Origin: Sisyra terminalis
Taxonomy: Eukaryota; Arthropoda; Insecta; Neuroptera; Sisyridae
Assembly (NCBI GenBank): GCA_958496175.1
Contig: OY292275.1
Location: forward strand, 14,074,001-14,138,000
Direction of reading: 5' to 3'
DNA: 64,000 nt
The notes under the pieces are model-generated. The model had not been told where the DNA came from. It ran no database searches and worked only from the letters and a program-made list of their open reading frames with translations. The translations under genes were made by a program, and so were the position numbers. Each line of letters opens with the position of its first letter. The first letter of the stretch is position 1. Below, one piece after another: positions 33,340 to 44,690 of this stretch.

Positions 33340-34560
33340 TTATTAAAAGGCACATAAAACGATTGAATTTTTACCAAACTGTTTAAAAAAACTAGCGACA
33401 ACATACTAAACTTAGAGGAATTTACAAAACAAAGAAAACTTAATTCTACTACAAGAAAAATTGTCTTCTGATTCTGATATAATAGATATACAAGAAAATT
33501 TGCCCATCTCAACTACTAGCACAAGATTCGATACTAATGAAACTTTATATAGGAAAAATTTTAAAATTCCAAAACAAGTGGTAGTATTAGATAGGCGTCA
33601 GTACAGTATAAGCAATTGTGTGCTTACTACTGTAGCATCTTTTGAGGCACTGGGACATAACAATGATAAATTTCTTGTAAGTAATTGCTCTACTCAAAGA
33701 ATTCGTAGGGAAAAGTGAAAAGAGTACGAGAAGCTATCAAAGTCGGTTCCCACAATGAGTACTGGATACTGTAACTGTACATTAGGATGACAAACTCTTC
33801 CTGGCTTTAAATGCATAAAAATTAAAAGAAGAACGATTACTGATAGTTATATCATATGGTAATAAAGAACAACTTATTGCTGTACCAAAATTGGACAACT
33901 CTTCGGAAAGGAGAACAGGCAGTTTGAAACGCCATTATTAACTGAAATCTTGAAAATAAAGTCCAAATTTATTGCTTCACATACAGGTTGTGTTAATGAG
34001 ACTTCTGTGCTTTCTGAACAGAAATTAAGTAAAGAAATTATCTCTTTTACTTGGTACCATCACGTCAATGAATTCAAAGGCATGTTTGATGAAAAAATTA
34101 GCCAGAAAAATAAAAAGTCTTGACATTTTATTGTTGAAAAATTTCCGTGCAAATTGAAAAAAAAACATTTCAAAAAAATATAGAGTCGTACTGAAAAGGT
34201 GTCATGCCTCAATGTATCAGGATTGAACAGAATGTTAGCATTTTACCGAATAGAGTTAATTAAAGAAATCACTAAAGATGACTATTGAGAATTTTACTGG
34301 CATTAACTATTGACATCCAACGCTAAACCTTCATTCCAATGCAATTTAGCTTTGAAAGCACCTAAAAAATAGACAAATGAATCTCAAAATTAGGTTTACA
34401 GAAGTTCTGCCAGCATTTATGGTATTTAAAAAATGAATTGTCAGTCTTGTCCGTTGATGATGGTGAAGACCAAAAACCAAAAGTAAAAATTATACAACGA
34501 ATAAACGGTATATCCCATCAAAAGAAGAACTTCGTGACTCATTTTACGGTTAGTCTGGCA
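33340..34560 (+). pseudogene. Broken gene of a multicopy insect protein family
   Basis: A plus-strand reading continues across several frames. The open part (33461-33718) includes VVVLDRRQYSISNCVLTTVA and a basic TQRIRREK end; after a stop it carries on as KEYEKLSKSVP. At about 33840-33910 comes VISYGNKEQLIAVPKLD, and near 34395-34470 KFCQHLWYLKNELSVL, then KVKIIQRINGISHQKKNF. From memory these blocks resemble an uncharacterised, repeated, possibly transposon-borne family in insects and cnidarians (blocks of the type LPIxVxGxGxxQLLxVPKL and HLWYLxEELxVL). Function is unknown to me. Multiple stops show it is dead. No flanking terminal repeats were recognised. Confidence 0.6.
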
Positions 34561-37500
34561 AGTTATAATATGAGTTTTATTTATTATTTAGATATCTGAT
34601 AAGAGTACGCTTATTTTTCACTTTAGAGAAAAACATTGATGACTTTGTTTCAATTTAGTCATACTCTAACTAGAAAAAAGTAAATGTTGAAAAGAAAAAA
34701 TACTGAATAATGTCCTTTTAATAATAAATACTTAATAAATATAAGATACAGATAAAACAGTGTTTTATTTACCAGATTAACAAAGATCTTATATTCCTGT
34801 ATGGTAACTACATTACTTTTTATATTAAAAGTTTGAGATTAAGTCGACACGGGTTATCGTTCTTCGATAGTGATAATATTTAAGTTATTTGGTTCAAATA
34901 AAAAAATAGAGGGTATGCGCATCGAAATTCGAAAAAAAATTGTTGCTTTTAAAGATTGGGATCTCCTTATATATACTTTATTGATTAAAGCTCATGATAT
35001 TTATTAAAAAAAATCATTATTTTTTATATTTTGAAATGCAAAATTTTGTGTTAAGGCTTTAGCTTACCCGATCAATATGTAACATCTATGCGACATGAAA
35101 AATATTTTCAATTATCGTAGGACATTTTTTTTTACTAAAATACCTTTGTACCATGAATAAAATGCGGAAAAATTGCAATAGAATATTCGATTTTGTTTCT
35201 TTTAACGAAATTATTCGAATTTTCCCACTATCAAATATCAAATAAAAGCCAGAGATAAAATTAAAAGCCCAATCACTTGTTGCCGTGTGTTCCAATAATA
35301 ATTTTATTTCCTCGCCACACATTGCCAGTTTTGTTAGGGGCTATGCACGTTTTTTTTCCAGCTACTATATGTGCGCATCAATAAATTCGAACGATAATCG
35401 AGAAAACTAAACGGCCAACGAAATAAAATTCAATGCATCATAAAAATGGATGAAAATGCGTAATAAATAAACATATTACGTAAAGTTCAGGTCGCTGGAA
35501 ATATTCCTGTTATTTCGACCACAATATTTTTTATATTTCACGGTCATTAATTTGTAATTTTTCCAGGATAGCCAGTAGATAGAAAAAGAGGATATGAAGC
35601 CATCCGAATTTTTCGGTTATGGGAATTATATTATTGTTATACCTTTTGGTTTATACTCGCGCGATTATTAATATACTGGTTTTATAACTTGTTGATGGAA
35701 AGTATAATTTTTTCGATGCGTGTGGTGGTTTTTATGTCGACAGTATGAATCATGTGGAAACGTTTCTGTTTTGTGTCGAGTTGCAGAAATACATTTGTAA
35801 TTCAAAAAAAAAAAAAAAATAAGGGATGAGAAAATGAATTAGGGAGGAATGGGGGAATCGAAAAACCACAAAATAAACAATATGAAATTTTGTGGACTTC
35901 AGTGTTGGTGGTGTCGGTAGGAACGGTCACAAGCGTGAAATGAAAATTTTATTTATTTGTATTTGGAAAAAAAATATTTGCAGTCATTTCTCATTTATAT
36001 ATGCTTCACCTACATTTACCATTTGCGTCTCCCCTTTGTTTATAATTTTATTTTTTTTTTAAAAAGACAAATAACTTTAATTTTTGCAAATATTTATCAA
36101 AGCACACGGAAATTCAGGGGAAAATTCAATCTTTCATTTTACACAAATAGGCCTTACAAATTTCATGTGTAATACCGTTTATACTCTTATTTTTGTTTCC
36201 TGCAATAAAATATTATTTTTTTTTAAAAAAATATAAAGAAAATATGAATCGATAAATTGAGTTAAAACGTTACAGATATAGAATATCAAAACCACACATG
36301 AACTGAACAATTGCCAGGAGAGTTTGAAGAGAATGCCACGTTTATCTTTATCGAATATTCCCTTTCGTTCGACAAGTCCCATATTTTCTCTATCTTCCAT
36401 TTTCTTCAATCCACCATTCCACTTTTAATTTCTTTCGATTCTTGTTCTAGTCGCGTACGAGAAAAACGTTCAATCGTTCAATGTTTTGACGGGAATAATA
36501 GACAAAAACACGGCTGAGAAAACAGGGATTGTAAAAGGAAAGAAATTGTAAGAAAAAAACAGTTTTTTAGATAAAAATATAAGTACTAGAAATTTAAATT
36601 TTTTTTAGTCTTAAATATATTTGGTGCAAGCAAAACATTTATACAAGTTGAAACGGATTGAAAATCTTGTAAACCGAAACAAAATATTTATCATTGTAAA
36701 ATTAATTAAATTGAAACGAGCTTTGGAATTATTAATCAAATCCTATTCAAATAAACATCAAATTACGGATAACGGCTGTCGAATAGATTTATTTTCGTTG
36801 GAAAATATTAAAATTTCGTTTTAGTTTAAAAAAGTCATTTTGTCTTTCATAATATGTAACACGCTCTCGTCTCATCATGCTCATATAAGATGAAAGGGCT
36901 CTTGGGGTTAATATCCATCCATTCTCAATGAGATTTTCCCGACAAAATTTCAGTTAGCAAACGAATTCAACGTGGTCTGTGGTTTGCTTTTCAACTTTTA
37001 GTATGCGTATAATAGAAATTTCAAATTATTCAGCATTACGGTTTTACATATAACATGATGCCATAATGCTGAAGATCATTTAAAAAATGTACCAGTTAAA
37101 CTATAGGGTAGATATGTTGGCTCGTCTATGCAAACCAACTCAATATTTTCAACGTTTTATTTTCATTTGGTGCTTATAAGCACTGGAATATGAGCATGGA
37201 AAATCGGCTTTGAAAAGATATTGTGATGGTACCTAGTTAAGAAGTGTGTGGTACTAATAAAATAATTAGATCTTGGAGGTTTTTGACCCCTAAATTAATT
37301 AATTTTCGTGAAAAAAATATATTTCCTTCAGAAGTAACTATTCTATTTGATGTAAAATTTCAATGCTTGAGGCCAACAATACCTTCTTAATATAAATCAA
37401 ATAACTGTAATGCCTCATGAATACTTTAAAAAAATATTTTTTGATATTTTTTTAGTATCAATTGCTGCATTGATAGTTTACTCTAAATATGTACAATGTA

Positions 37501-38101
37501 CATAAATATACATACAAAAAAGAAAATGATTTCAGGAACACAAATAATCATTTCGTATATGTTTTTAAAAGTATTTGGGGAATTTATTTTAAGCATATTA
37601 ATATATTCAGTGAAATACGCAATGTGTGCCTAGTGAAATACGAGTATAGTGTTAGAGTAATGGATTTCACCCACTACACAATATCAGATACCAGCATTCA
37701 CTATTCAATGCAAGTGGCTATTAGCCAATGAGATTGCGAGATTTAAAGATGTTCATTTGTTTTGATTATTGAAATTTTGAAAATTTAACAAAACCACTCC
37801 CAGAATTAATACGAATATGTGCATCATACGCAATATGAAGCGTTTCGTGCTCAGACGTCATTCGGGGCCTATTGATATAAATATATCGATATGTATTATA
37901 CTAGTTCGGAAAATAATTTCGTTTTTTTTTTTTTTTTTGGTGATAATAAAAAACAATTTTCGTTTAATAAGCTTATCATATTACTGGCTATCATAACTTT
38001 AAATAGTTATTTATTAAATTCGACGAAAAAAGAAAAGGAAAAACGAAAAATCGAGTGTTGGAATTCAAATTTTAGTATTCAAGAGCTTCCGAGACAATAA
38101 C
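34561..38101. other. AT-rich sequence, no gene seen
   Basis: About 3.5 kb of A/T-rich DNA. Poly(A) run near 35804-35819 and poly(T) run near 37922-37939. A modestly G+C-richer patch spans 35700-35940. Many short frames (for example 36179-36409, 37489-37731) have no recognisable motif. Confidence 0.5.
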
Positions 38102-38113
38102 ATGTATTCTAAA

Positions 38114-38376
38114 CAAAATAAGTTTTTTTTCGCTGACGATGAACAGTTATACTGTGTATACAATATATAGAAAATATTACGGTTCAATTTATGTAGTATA
38201 ATTTAATATAATAATAAATAAAAATCATACCATAAACATAATCTGAACAGAAGTTTTTGTGACGTATTGCCCAGATACGTATTTCGATTGCCAAGCAAAT
38301 TTCCTCAGTGGTCATTCACAAAGCATATTATACTACATAAATTGAACCGCAATATTTTCTATATATTGTTTACACA
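38114..38376 (-). mobile_element. Palindromic hammerhead-bearing short retroelement, copy 4
   Basis: Inverted arms (about 38156-38203 and 38327-38376; GTATACAATATATAGAAAAT and complement) enclose a central region. A tail of about 42 bp lies on the left. ATGTATTCTAAA flanks both ends exactly (38102-38113 and 38377-38388), a 12-bp duplication. A hammerhead core lies on the minus strand in the centre (38269-38311); here only one copy is visible, because the arms do not cover it. No coding sequence. Arm sequence is unrelated to the other copies, so the common features are architecture, duplication length and ribozyme. Confidence 0.8.
38269..38311 (-). ncRNA. Hammerhead-type self-cleaving ribozyme motif
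   Basis: Minus strand: helix I CCA, core CTGAGGA (complement of 38302-38308), helix II around TTGC-TTG-GCAA, then GAAATACGTATC (complement of 38274-38285), helix I TGG. Helix III is AUACGUAU, again self-complementary and the longest of the set. Cleavage is expected after UAUC. Confidence 0.65.
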
Positions 38377-38388
38377 ATGTATTCTAAA

Positions 38389-41300
38389 GTTATAAATATT
38401 GACCTTTATGAATTGTTTGAACATTCAAATGTAAGAAAGTTTTAATAAATTAAATTTTACTTGAACTATTTTCGACCTCTGTCAAGTTTACATTCGACTT
38501 TAGCAAGTTAAAATTTTAAACATATTAATACCAAAAGATTTTTTGGTTCAAATTTTTGGTAGGTAAAATCTTCTATGTCTGAACGTCAACTTTTTTTTTT
38601 TTAAAATTGAACAAGTTTTGAAAGTTTAGAAAGAAAATTTACATTGAAAAAAAAAACAAATATAGTTTCGGTTTTTTTAAAAAAATCTTTAAGAATATTT
38701 AGTCAATGTTTAAAATGACGAAATTCTTGTACCAAAGGTTTTCTATAGTTTTCCGGAAGTTATAAAAATTAAACTGTTGTTTCGAAGTCTTTAATGACCT
38801 TATCATTCTTGTGCAAAAAATTCGATTCGATGTATTTGTACGATTGAGATATGAAATTTTATTCAAATTAAGTGAACACAACCATTATTCAACTTTTTTT
38901 TTGCATCTCCAAAAGACGAATGAATTTTTAAATTTAAATGGGATCAACTTTAATGTATATCCTATTCAATAAGAATAGAATTATGAAAAACGGATTACAC
39001 TGTGGAAAATGCCAGCTGGTTATACTTACAAAAAAAAATATAAAAGTTTCCCAAATAGGAACATTTCATAAACTTTAAATATCTAAAATATATTATAAAT
39101 TAATGTTAATATCCAAATATTTCTAAAGGCAACTTTCGCTTGCAGATTGGCCCCAAAATATAAACAATGTTTACAAAATTTTATACTTCTGAAGATTTTT
39201 TTTTCATTTTCTAAAGTTTCAAATTTCAGACTTATGCCTTCTTCGAAAGCTCATATTCAAATAAAGATAAATGAAATAATTATCTGACAATATTTTTACA
39301 ACTAAGAGTAATGATATAATAAGCATCGTAAAAACAATGCAATAATGAGTTTTGAATTTGTCAATCTCTATATAGTACAGTTATGGAGATGTTTGGGAAA
39401 TATTTTCAAAACTCCTCATTTTTTTGTACAAATGTTGATCATTTTTCCAAATTTTAAAATGGTGAAAGAAGGCTTAAACATGATTAATTTTTATTAGTTT
39501 GTCGACCCTCTAGTGACTCTCTTTCTGACTTGGTATCCGTAAAAGTTTTGCTGATTTTAATATTCATATAATGTTTAGTAGTGTTTGTGATTTTTAAAAT
39601 AATTTCTACCCTTTCACTAACTCTTATCACCTTTTACACATTTGCAAAAGAATATTTTTGAAATCCTATCACTATTTCGACCATAACTTTATAAATATTA
39701 GCACGGAAAATAGTACGAAGATTGGTTTTATTTTATTGACTAATTGGAAACATTAGATCTTTTATAGATCGTGATATTATCAATAATAATGCTTGCAAAA
39801 TAATATTATTTAAAAACTTTCACACAAAATATGAACTAAACTATAAATGACATAGGACGATTAGTATAGTGAATATACGGCCCCAGAAGGGAATTTGGTT
39901 CATAATTTCAAGGTATGTTGGTAAGTACTATTAGGATACATTTAGTCGGTAAGTTTTAGATCCCTACGTATTCCGTTTCTTCAAAAATCGAAAAAAGCTG
40001 GAAATCAGAAAAAAAATTCTCAGAAACTTGTGAATCAATTTATTTAAATTTTGAATATGTTTTAGGAACTGATGGTAGCTTTTAGGAAAAAACTTAAGAG
40101 CTTTGTTGGTTTATAAGATCCTTGAAAAAAAGAGCTTTTCCTTTTAATTTTTAACGTTTGACACTTTTTAAAAATAAAAAAGTTAAATTGAAATGCTTGC
40201 AAAAATCACAGGCATCAATAATTGCAAATAATGTATAAGAATGCATGACGAGAGCAAACTATTATCGAATATTTTAAACCTAATTTTTTGAAACACGCAT
40301 TTTATTCATAATTTTACAGATATTCTAGTAGATATTCTGTTAAAGTAGGCATAGACGAATCTAACAAATCATAGACCATGAAAATCGGTTCAGCCATTCT
40401 TCAGTTATAAATAGTCTAATAAACACGACTTTGTTTTAATATATTGATATAATGATACATTATTTTTCTTTTACTTTCTATAACTTTTTTTACAGAATCC
40501 CCACTACTTTAAATATATATCCTTAACAGGAAAATGGGTTCATTCTTCTTTTTTTATGGACTGTGATATAATTTATTCTTTTTATTTACTAAATTATAAA
40601 AAATATTTTTAAAAATAGTATAGTTTAACTCTGGTGTACTCGTACCTTTATTTATTAAATAAAAACTTATTACTTACAACTTTGTAAAACATAAATAAAA
40701 GCGCTCACGAACAACAGATCATTTTCCTAAATGCACCCGTATTTTTATATTTGATACGCTGTTTAAAATGATTTCAAATACATTGAGAGTACAAAGTTAT
40801 GAAAGTTATGGGCAAAAAACAAGGAGTAGAAAATCATCAATCTCCCATTAACTTTGTTTTCTCATAATATATAAAACAATTATTATTACATATCTGTGAT
40901 TTTTCTCGTCCAACCCGCATCGAAAACTTTTCCAATACTAAACATGTTCAAGCCTTAACATTTTCTCATCAATAACGAGTGAAAGAAAAACTAAACAAGA
41001 CGACAAACTTTGCGATTTCCAACTAAGCGATTTAATAACCGACAAACAAACAAACAAAAAAAAAATATAAATTTAATATTTTTACCTACCCAAAGCGCTC
41101 ATATTCATTTCTTATCGTTCTCATCGTCACTACATTTTAGCTATGAACGTAATATAATCTTTTTTCATCAATGACATTTTTTCTCAAAGTCTTCGCTATT
41201 TTTTTTATGATAGCTTAGCTCTTCTCGCAAATATTAAAGAAAGTATTTTTCACAACAATATCGTTGAGATATTGTCAATACGAAAACGAATTTTTCACAT

Positions 41301-42352
41301 CGTTTTATTTTCATCTCTTCTTACTTTTCGCTTTTCTATTTTTTTCTTATATTTACATCGATTGGATTCACAAATGTTTCACGGGTATGCAGTTGAAGAA
41401 AATATTTTGCACGGAAATTCTTTTATTACCCATCTCTCATTCTCATCATTCAAACACATAATCGGCCTTATTTTTTTTTAGAAAAAAAAAATGGAGAAAT
41501 ATATGAGATAAAGGAATCTCGAGAATTGTTCAAGCTATCTAATGTTATTTGATTTCCCCGTCTTTATTTTTTTATAAAAAAAAGATGTACATTCTTTCTA
41601 ACAAGCTTTGAAAATTTTTAAGTGAAATTAGCTGTGTAAAGATCAATTTATTGATTTCTCGGCGAAACGGTTTAATATTATGTATTAATATTGGGATGAA
41701 GCATGATGAAGTTTTAGTTTAATTTAGCCATCACTGGGATTGGGGATTTAAATTGGAGCATTAATTAGAAATAGGGGTTGATTGAAAGATAATAAGTCAG
41801 TTAATGGAAATATATATAAGTGGATGAGATATACAAGTAGAAATACGGCCGCTTTGATCATTAAAATAGACCGGTAGCATGAAAGTTGGAGCTTTGATTA
41901 AGTATTTCATTCATTAATCGTAACTTTTTCTAGAATACCAATTAAATTTCAACAAAATTTTTGATTATGTAATCAAACTTTATTGATTTTGAATATAGTG
42001 TCTAAACTTTTTCCTTTTTAATAGTACATTTGATTTTAACTATTCCTCTAATAAACATTTTCTATATTTTAACTGTATTAAGTAGAAACGGAAAAAAAAT
42101 CGTCCTAGTTCACAACTCGATTAAAATACTTTTGGTGCATAGCTCTAATAAGATTCCCAGCAATTTTTCCGAATTAGATTTTCCAGACGACCATTTCCTT
42201 GAATTACTTTTACTCCAAATGGTAAATTGGTAAATTTCCCCTTTTTTGCAATTCGTGATGTACTTATTTAAGTTGAGTTCATTTCAGTTCTTAGATTCGG
42301 ACTTTATAGATTTTTAATTTAATATAGCCAGAAGACTTTGATAAACTCAATA
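38389..42352. other. AT-rich sequence, no gene seen
   Basis: About 4 kb of strongly A/T-rich DNA with homopolymers. Short frames only (for example 38699-38881, 41264-41481, 42030-42233). No RNA motif or element boundary found. Confidence 0.55.
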
Positions 42353-42373
42353 TACAGTCCCTGACCATATTAA

Positions 42374-43051
42374 AGGTGGATCACCGTCAGAAAAAAAAAT
42401 CGTTTTTTTTTCCATAAATGTCTTCCATAAATGATTGGAATAGCTGACTAATGTATTTTCACTGATAAAAATTGAATAAATTGATAACAACATAAAAAAA
42501 TATCTTAAAAAACTTTAAATGCGTTTTTCTCGAAATCAACTTTTTAAAACTAGGAGACAAGATTTCTCAGAAACTATCCGACGGATTGACTTGAAACTGG
42601 AGGGTGCTATAGTTCAACACGTCTTCTTGGTACTGAACCTCTGAAATTGGCCAAACCTCCCCCCCTCAAAGTGGGAGAGGGGGAAAGGTCCAAAAAAGGT
42701 CGTTTTTTTACCTTTTTTTTCAAAGTCGCAACATTTTGTGAATTTTAAATTTTTTCGGATTCTCGAGGGTCAGTACCAAGAAGACGCATTACCAAAATCT
42801 ACATTCTTTGGAAAACCATGATCCGACTTCCGGTTTCCGAGAAAACTTGTCTCCCGTTTGCCTCCTCATTTTTGAGGACCCTTTTTCAAAGCGCTGTAAA
42901 AGGGGGGGACATATCGGGGCAAATAAAAAAAAATAGTTCAAAACTTCAACTTTTACATGCCGAAGACCGTTTTTTAATCTCTCTAAAAAAAAAATAATGG
43001 GAGCAGTTTTAAAAAAGTATTTTTTTTTTACGTTTTGACGGTGATCCACCC
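42374..43051. mobile_element. Nested TTAA-flanked inverted-repeat element
   Basis: The ends read AGGTGGATCACCGTCA and, inward from the right, GGGTGGATCACCGTCA. TTAA lies outside both (42370-42373 and 43052-43055), as for piggyBac; a TA-duplicating Tc1-type reading fits equally well because the bases are ambiguous. The 678-bp interior is less A/T-rich, with runs of G and C (for example near 42655-42690 and 42900-42910), and contains partial inverted similarity (GAGACAAG... and CTTGTCTCC). The 86-codon frame at 42789-43049 is a chance product. It sits in the subterminal region of the Tc1-like host. Confidence 0.85.
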
Positions 43052-43164
43052 TTAATAGAACGCACTATAGATTTTGTACAAAATATGAAGTAATAGCTAT
43101 TTTATTTTGTGTTTGAATTTTTGTCTGGTTTTAACATTCCTATAAAAATGTAATTTATTACACT

Positions 43165-43500
43165 TATTACCAATTAATCTGACAAAAAAAATCATATTTT
43201 CTGACAATAACTTTTACTATCAATTTAATTGTCTGGTTAATAATGGTGAACTTAATTGTATAATATTTAATTAAAAGCTCTTCTACTGCTATTAAAGCTT
43301 CAATCATTCGCAGTGTGATGTATATGTAGGACAATAATGTCCACAGCATTTGTAGATGGTGATTCTATTTATGAATATTTTTTTCTAAGGACTATTTTTC
43401 TGATGTGTTCACCAATTAAACCACTTTTCTCTCCATCAAATCTCACATATTGGGGTTTAAATCAGGGCTATTAACCTAGAGTAGAGTAATTGGGGTAATA
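43165..43500 (-). pseudogene. Tc1-like transposase C-terminal remnant, second copy
   Basis: The minus-strand frame at 43167-43349 (60 codons) ends the remnant. LRMIEALIAVEELLIKYYT corresponds to the Tc1 C-terminal RRxxAVIxAKGGxTKY block. Upstream (43500-43350) degenerate text equivalent to the SPDLNPIENxW block of the 12050-12285 copy can be aligned at nucleotide level. Stops and frameshifts are present and there is no N-terminal domain. Confidence 0.78.
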
Positions 43501-43644
43501 ATCAAGATTATACCCATATTTAGAAATTATATTTCTGAAAAATCTTTACTAAGTTTAATAATGTAAAAAGTAAATTGTATTTAATTTAATTTAGTAGAAT
43601 TCATGAAATTGACATAAAGTTTAATAATTTGACCAGGGACTGTA

Positions 43645-44435
43645 CGTACCTTGGTTTTTAAAATTTTAAATCATGATTTCTTTATTCAACCATAACGAAA
43701 TGTACCACATTGTATTTCGTTATTTTCTCTATATTTGCAATTTATTTCTTATGAATGAAAATCTTTAAATCATCCTATCATAGGTTTGGAAAAGAGTTTT
43801 AAGTTTGAGTGAAATTTCGATAATGGTGTTCAAAGAAAAATTTAATTGATGATACAATCATTGAAGATGTCGAGTTCGAGGAAATTACAAATTTTGCTCT
43901 TATTAAATTACAGTTAAATTTTGGTGCAGTGATGATTTTTTTACAGTTTCGTTGGTCAACATTTGATTTCCTCAAATTAATAATATTTTCTGCACTTAAC
44001 TTCTTTCCTATCGTTTTTAAATGCACCATATTAGGTTGACGAGAAAATAATTTCTTTTCCGAATCTATAAACATTCAATTTCCTCTTAATGGGTTATAAG
44101 TTTTTTAAAGTTTTGCAAAAGGCATTTTATGTCTTGGTAGTGAGTTATATAGTGACATTTCAAATCGTTAAAGATAAAAATATTAATTATTTTGAATCTC
44201 CATTGAAGTAGTTAAAAAAATGAAGAAAAGAATGCAAATCTCTTCGAGTTTTACAGGATAGTAATGCAGAATCGCTACCAAAAACTTTATCAATATTTTC
44301 CCAAGATCATTAATGCCAAATTAGTTTTTATGGTTCAAAACAAAAATTTTATAGTGTCAATCAAAAATAAAAAAAAACTTTAAGCAATAAGATGTTAAAG
44401 AAGGAAAAAAATCAAATTCATGTCTGACAATCGAA
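43645..44435. other. AT-rich sequence, possibly the N-terminal part of a relic
   Basis: A/T-rich, with a 91-codon minus frame (43799-44074) of no recognisable family. It precedes the mariner-like remnant on the plus strand and may include decayed parts of it. Confidence 0.4.
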
Positions 44436-44439
44436 GATG

Positions 44440-44690
44440 TGTCAAATAAATCAAATCAATCTTGATCGACCAATGTAGAAAAACTTCCCAAGAATTGTCG
44501 AAGCCGAAAACTTTTTTCTGCAACACGATAATGCAAGACTCCATCGCACATGAAATACCCTGGAGAAAATTAATCATGTAGGGGTGGGTGATATTGCATT
44601 ATTCATCATAATTGTCCACAACTGTTTCATCAAATTTTTATTTATTTCGATGTTTTGAACATTGGAAACAGAAATGGAACGTTAAGATAT
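44440..44690 (+). pseudogene. Decayed mariner-like transposase fragment
   Basis: The plus-strand reading NFPRIVEAENFFLQHDNARLHRT (in part; about 44480-44550) contains QHDNARLH, the second catalytic-aspartate motif of mariner/Tc1 transposases (HDNARPH). After a stop, LEKINHV and then, in another frame, STTVSSNFYLFR occupy the place of the family's YSPDLAPSDYHLF block, with the third catalytic residue lost. It has no obvious terminal repeats and differs from both the Tc1-like pair and the relic at 6745-7205, so it is a third lineage. Confidence 0.7.

Larger units (their letters stand above)
42355..43642 (-). mobile_element. Tc1-like transposon, second copy, interrupted by a nested element
   Basis: The ends are CAGTCCCTGACCATATTA and its inverted counterpart (TTTGACCAGGGACTG), flanked by TA (42353-42354 and 43643-43644). 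Past the nested insertion (42374-43051), the sequence AATAGAACGCACTATAG and the next 120 bases match the right end of the 11879-12507 element in reverse orientation, and the transposase remnant also runs on the minus strand. Removing the inserted piece restores the subterminal sequence, so this copy was hit by a later insertion. It is inactive. Confidence 0.9.

Noticed and set aside
42789..43049. 86-codon minus frame
   Set aside because: Entirely within the nested inverted-repeat element and without transposase motifs.
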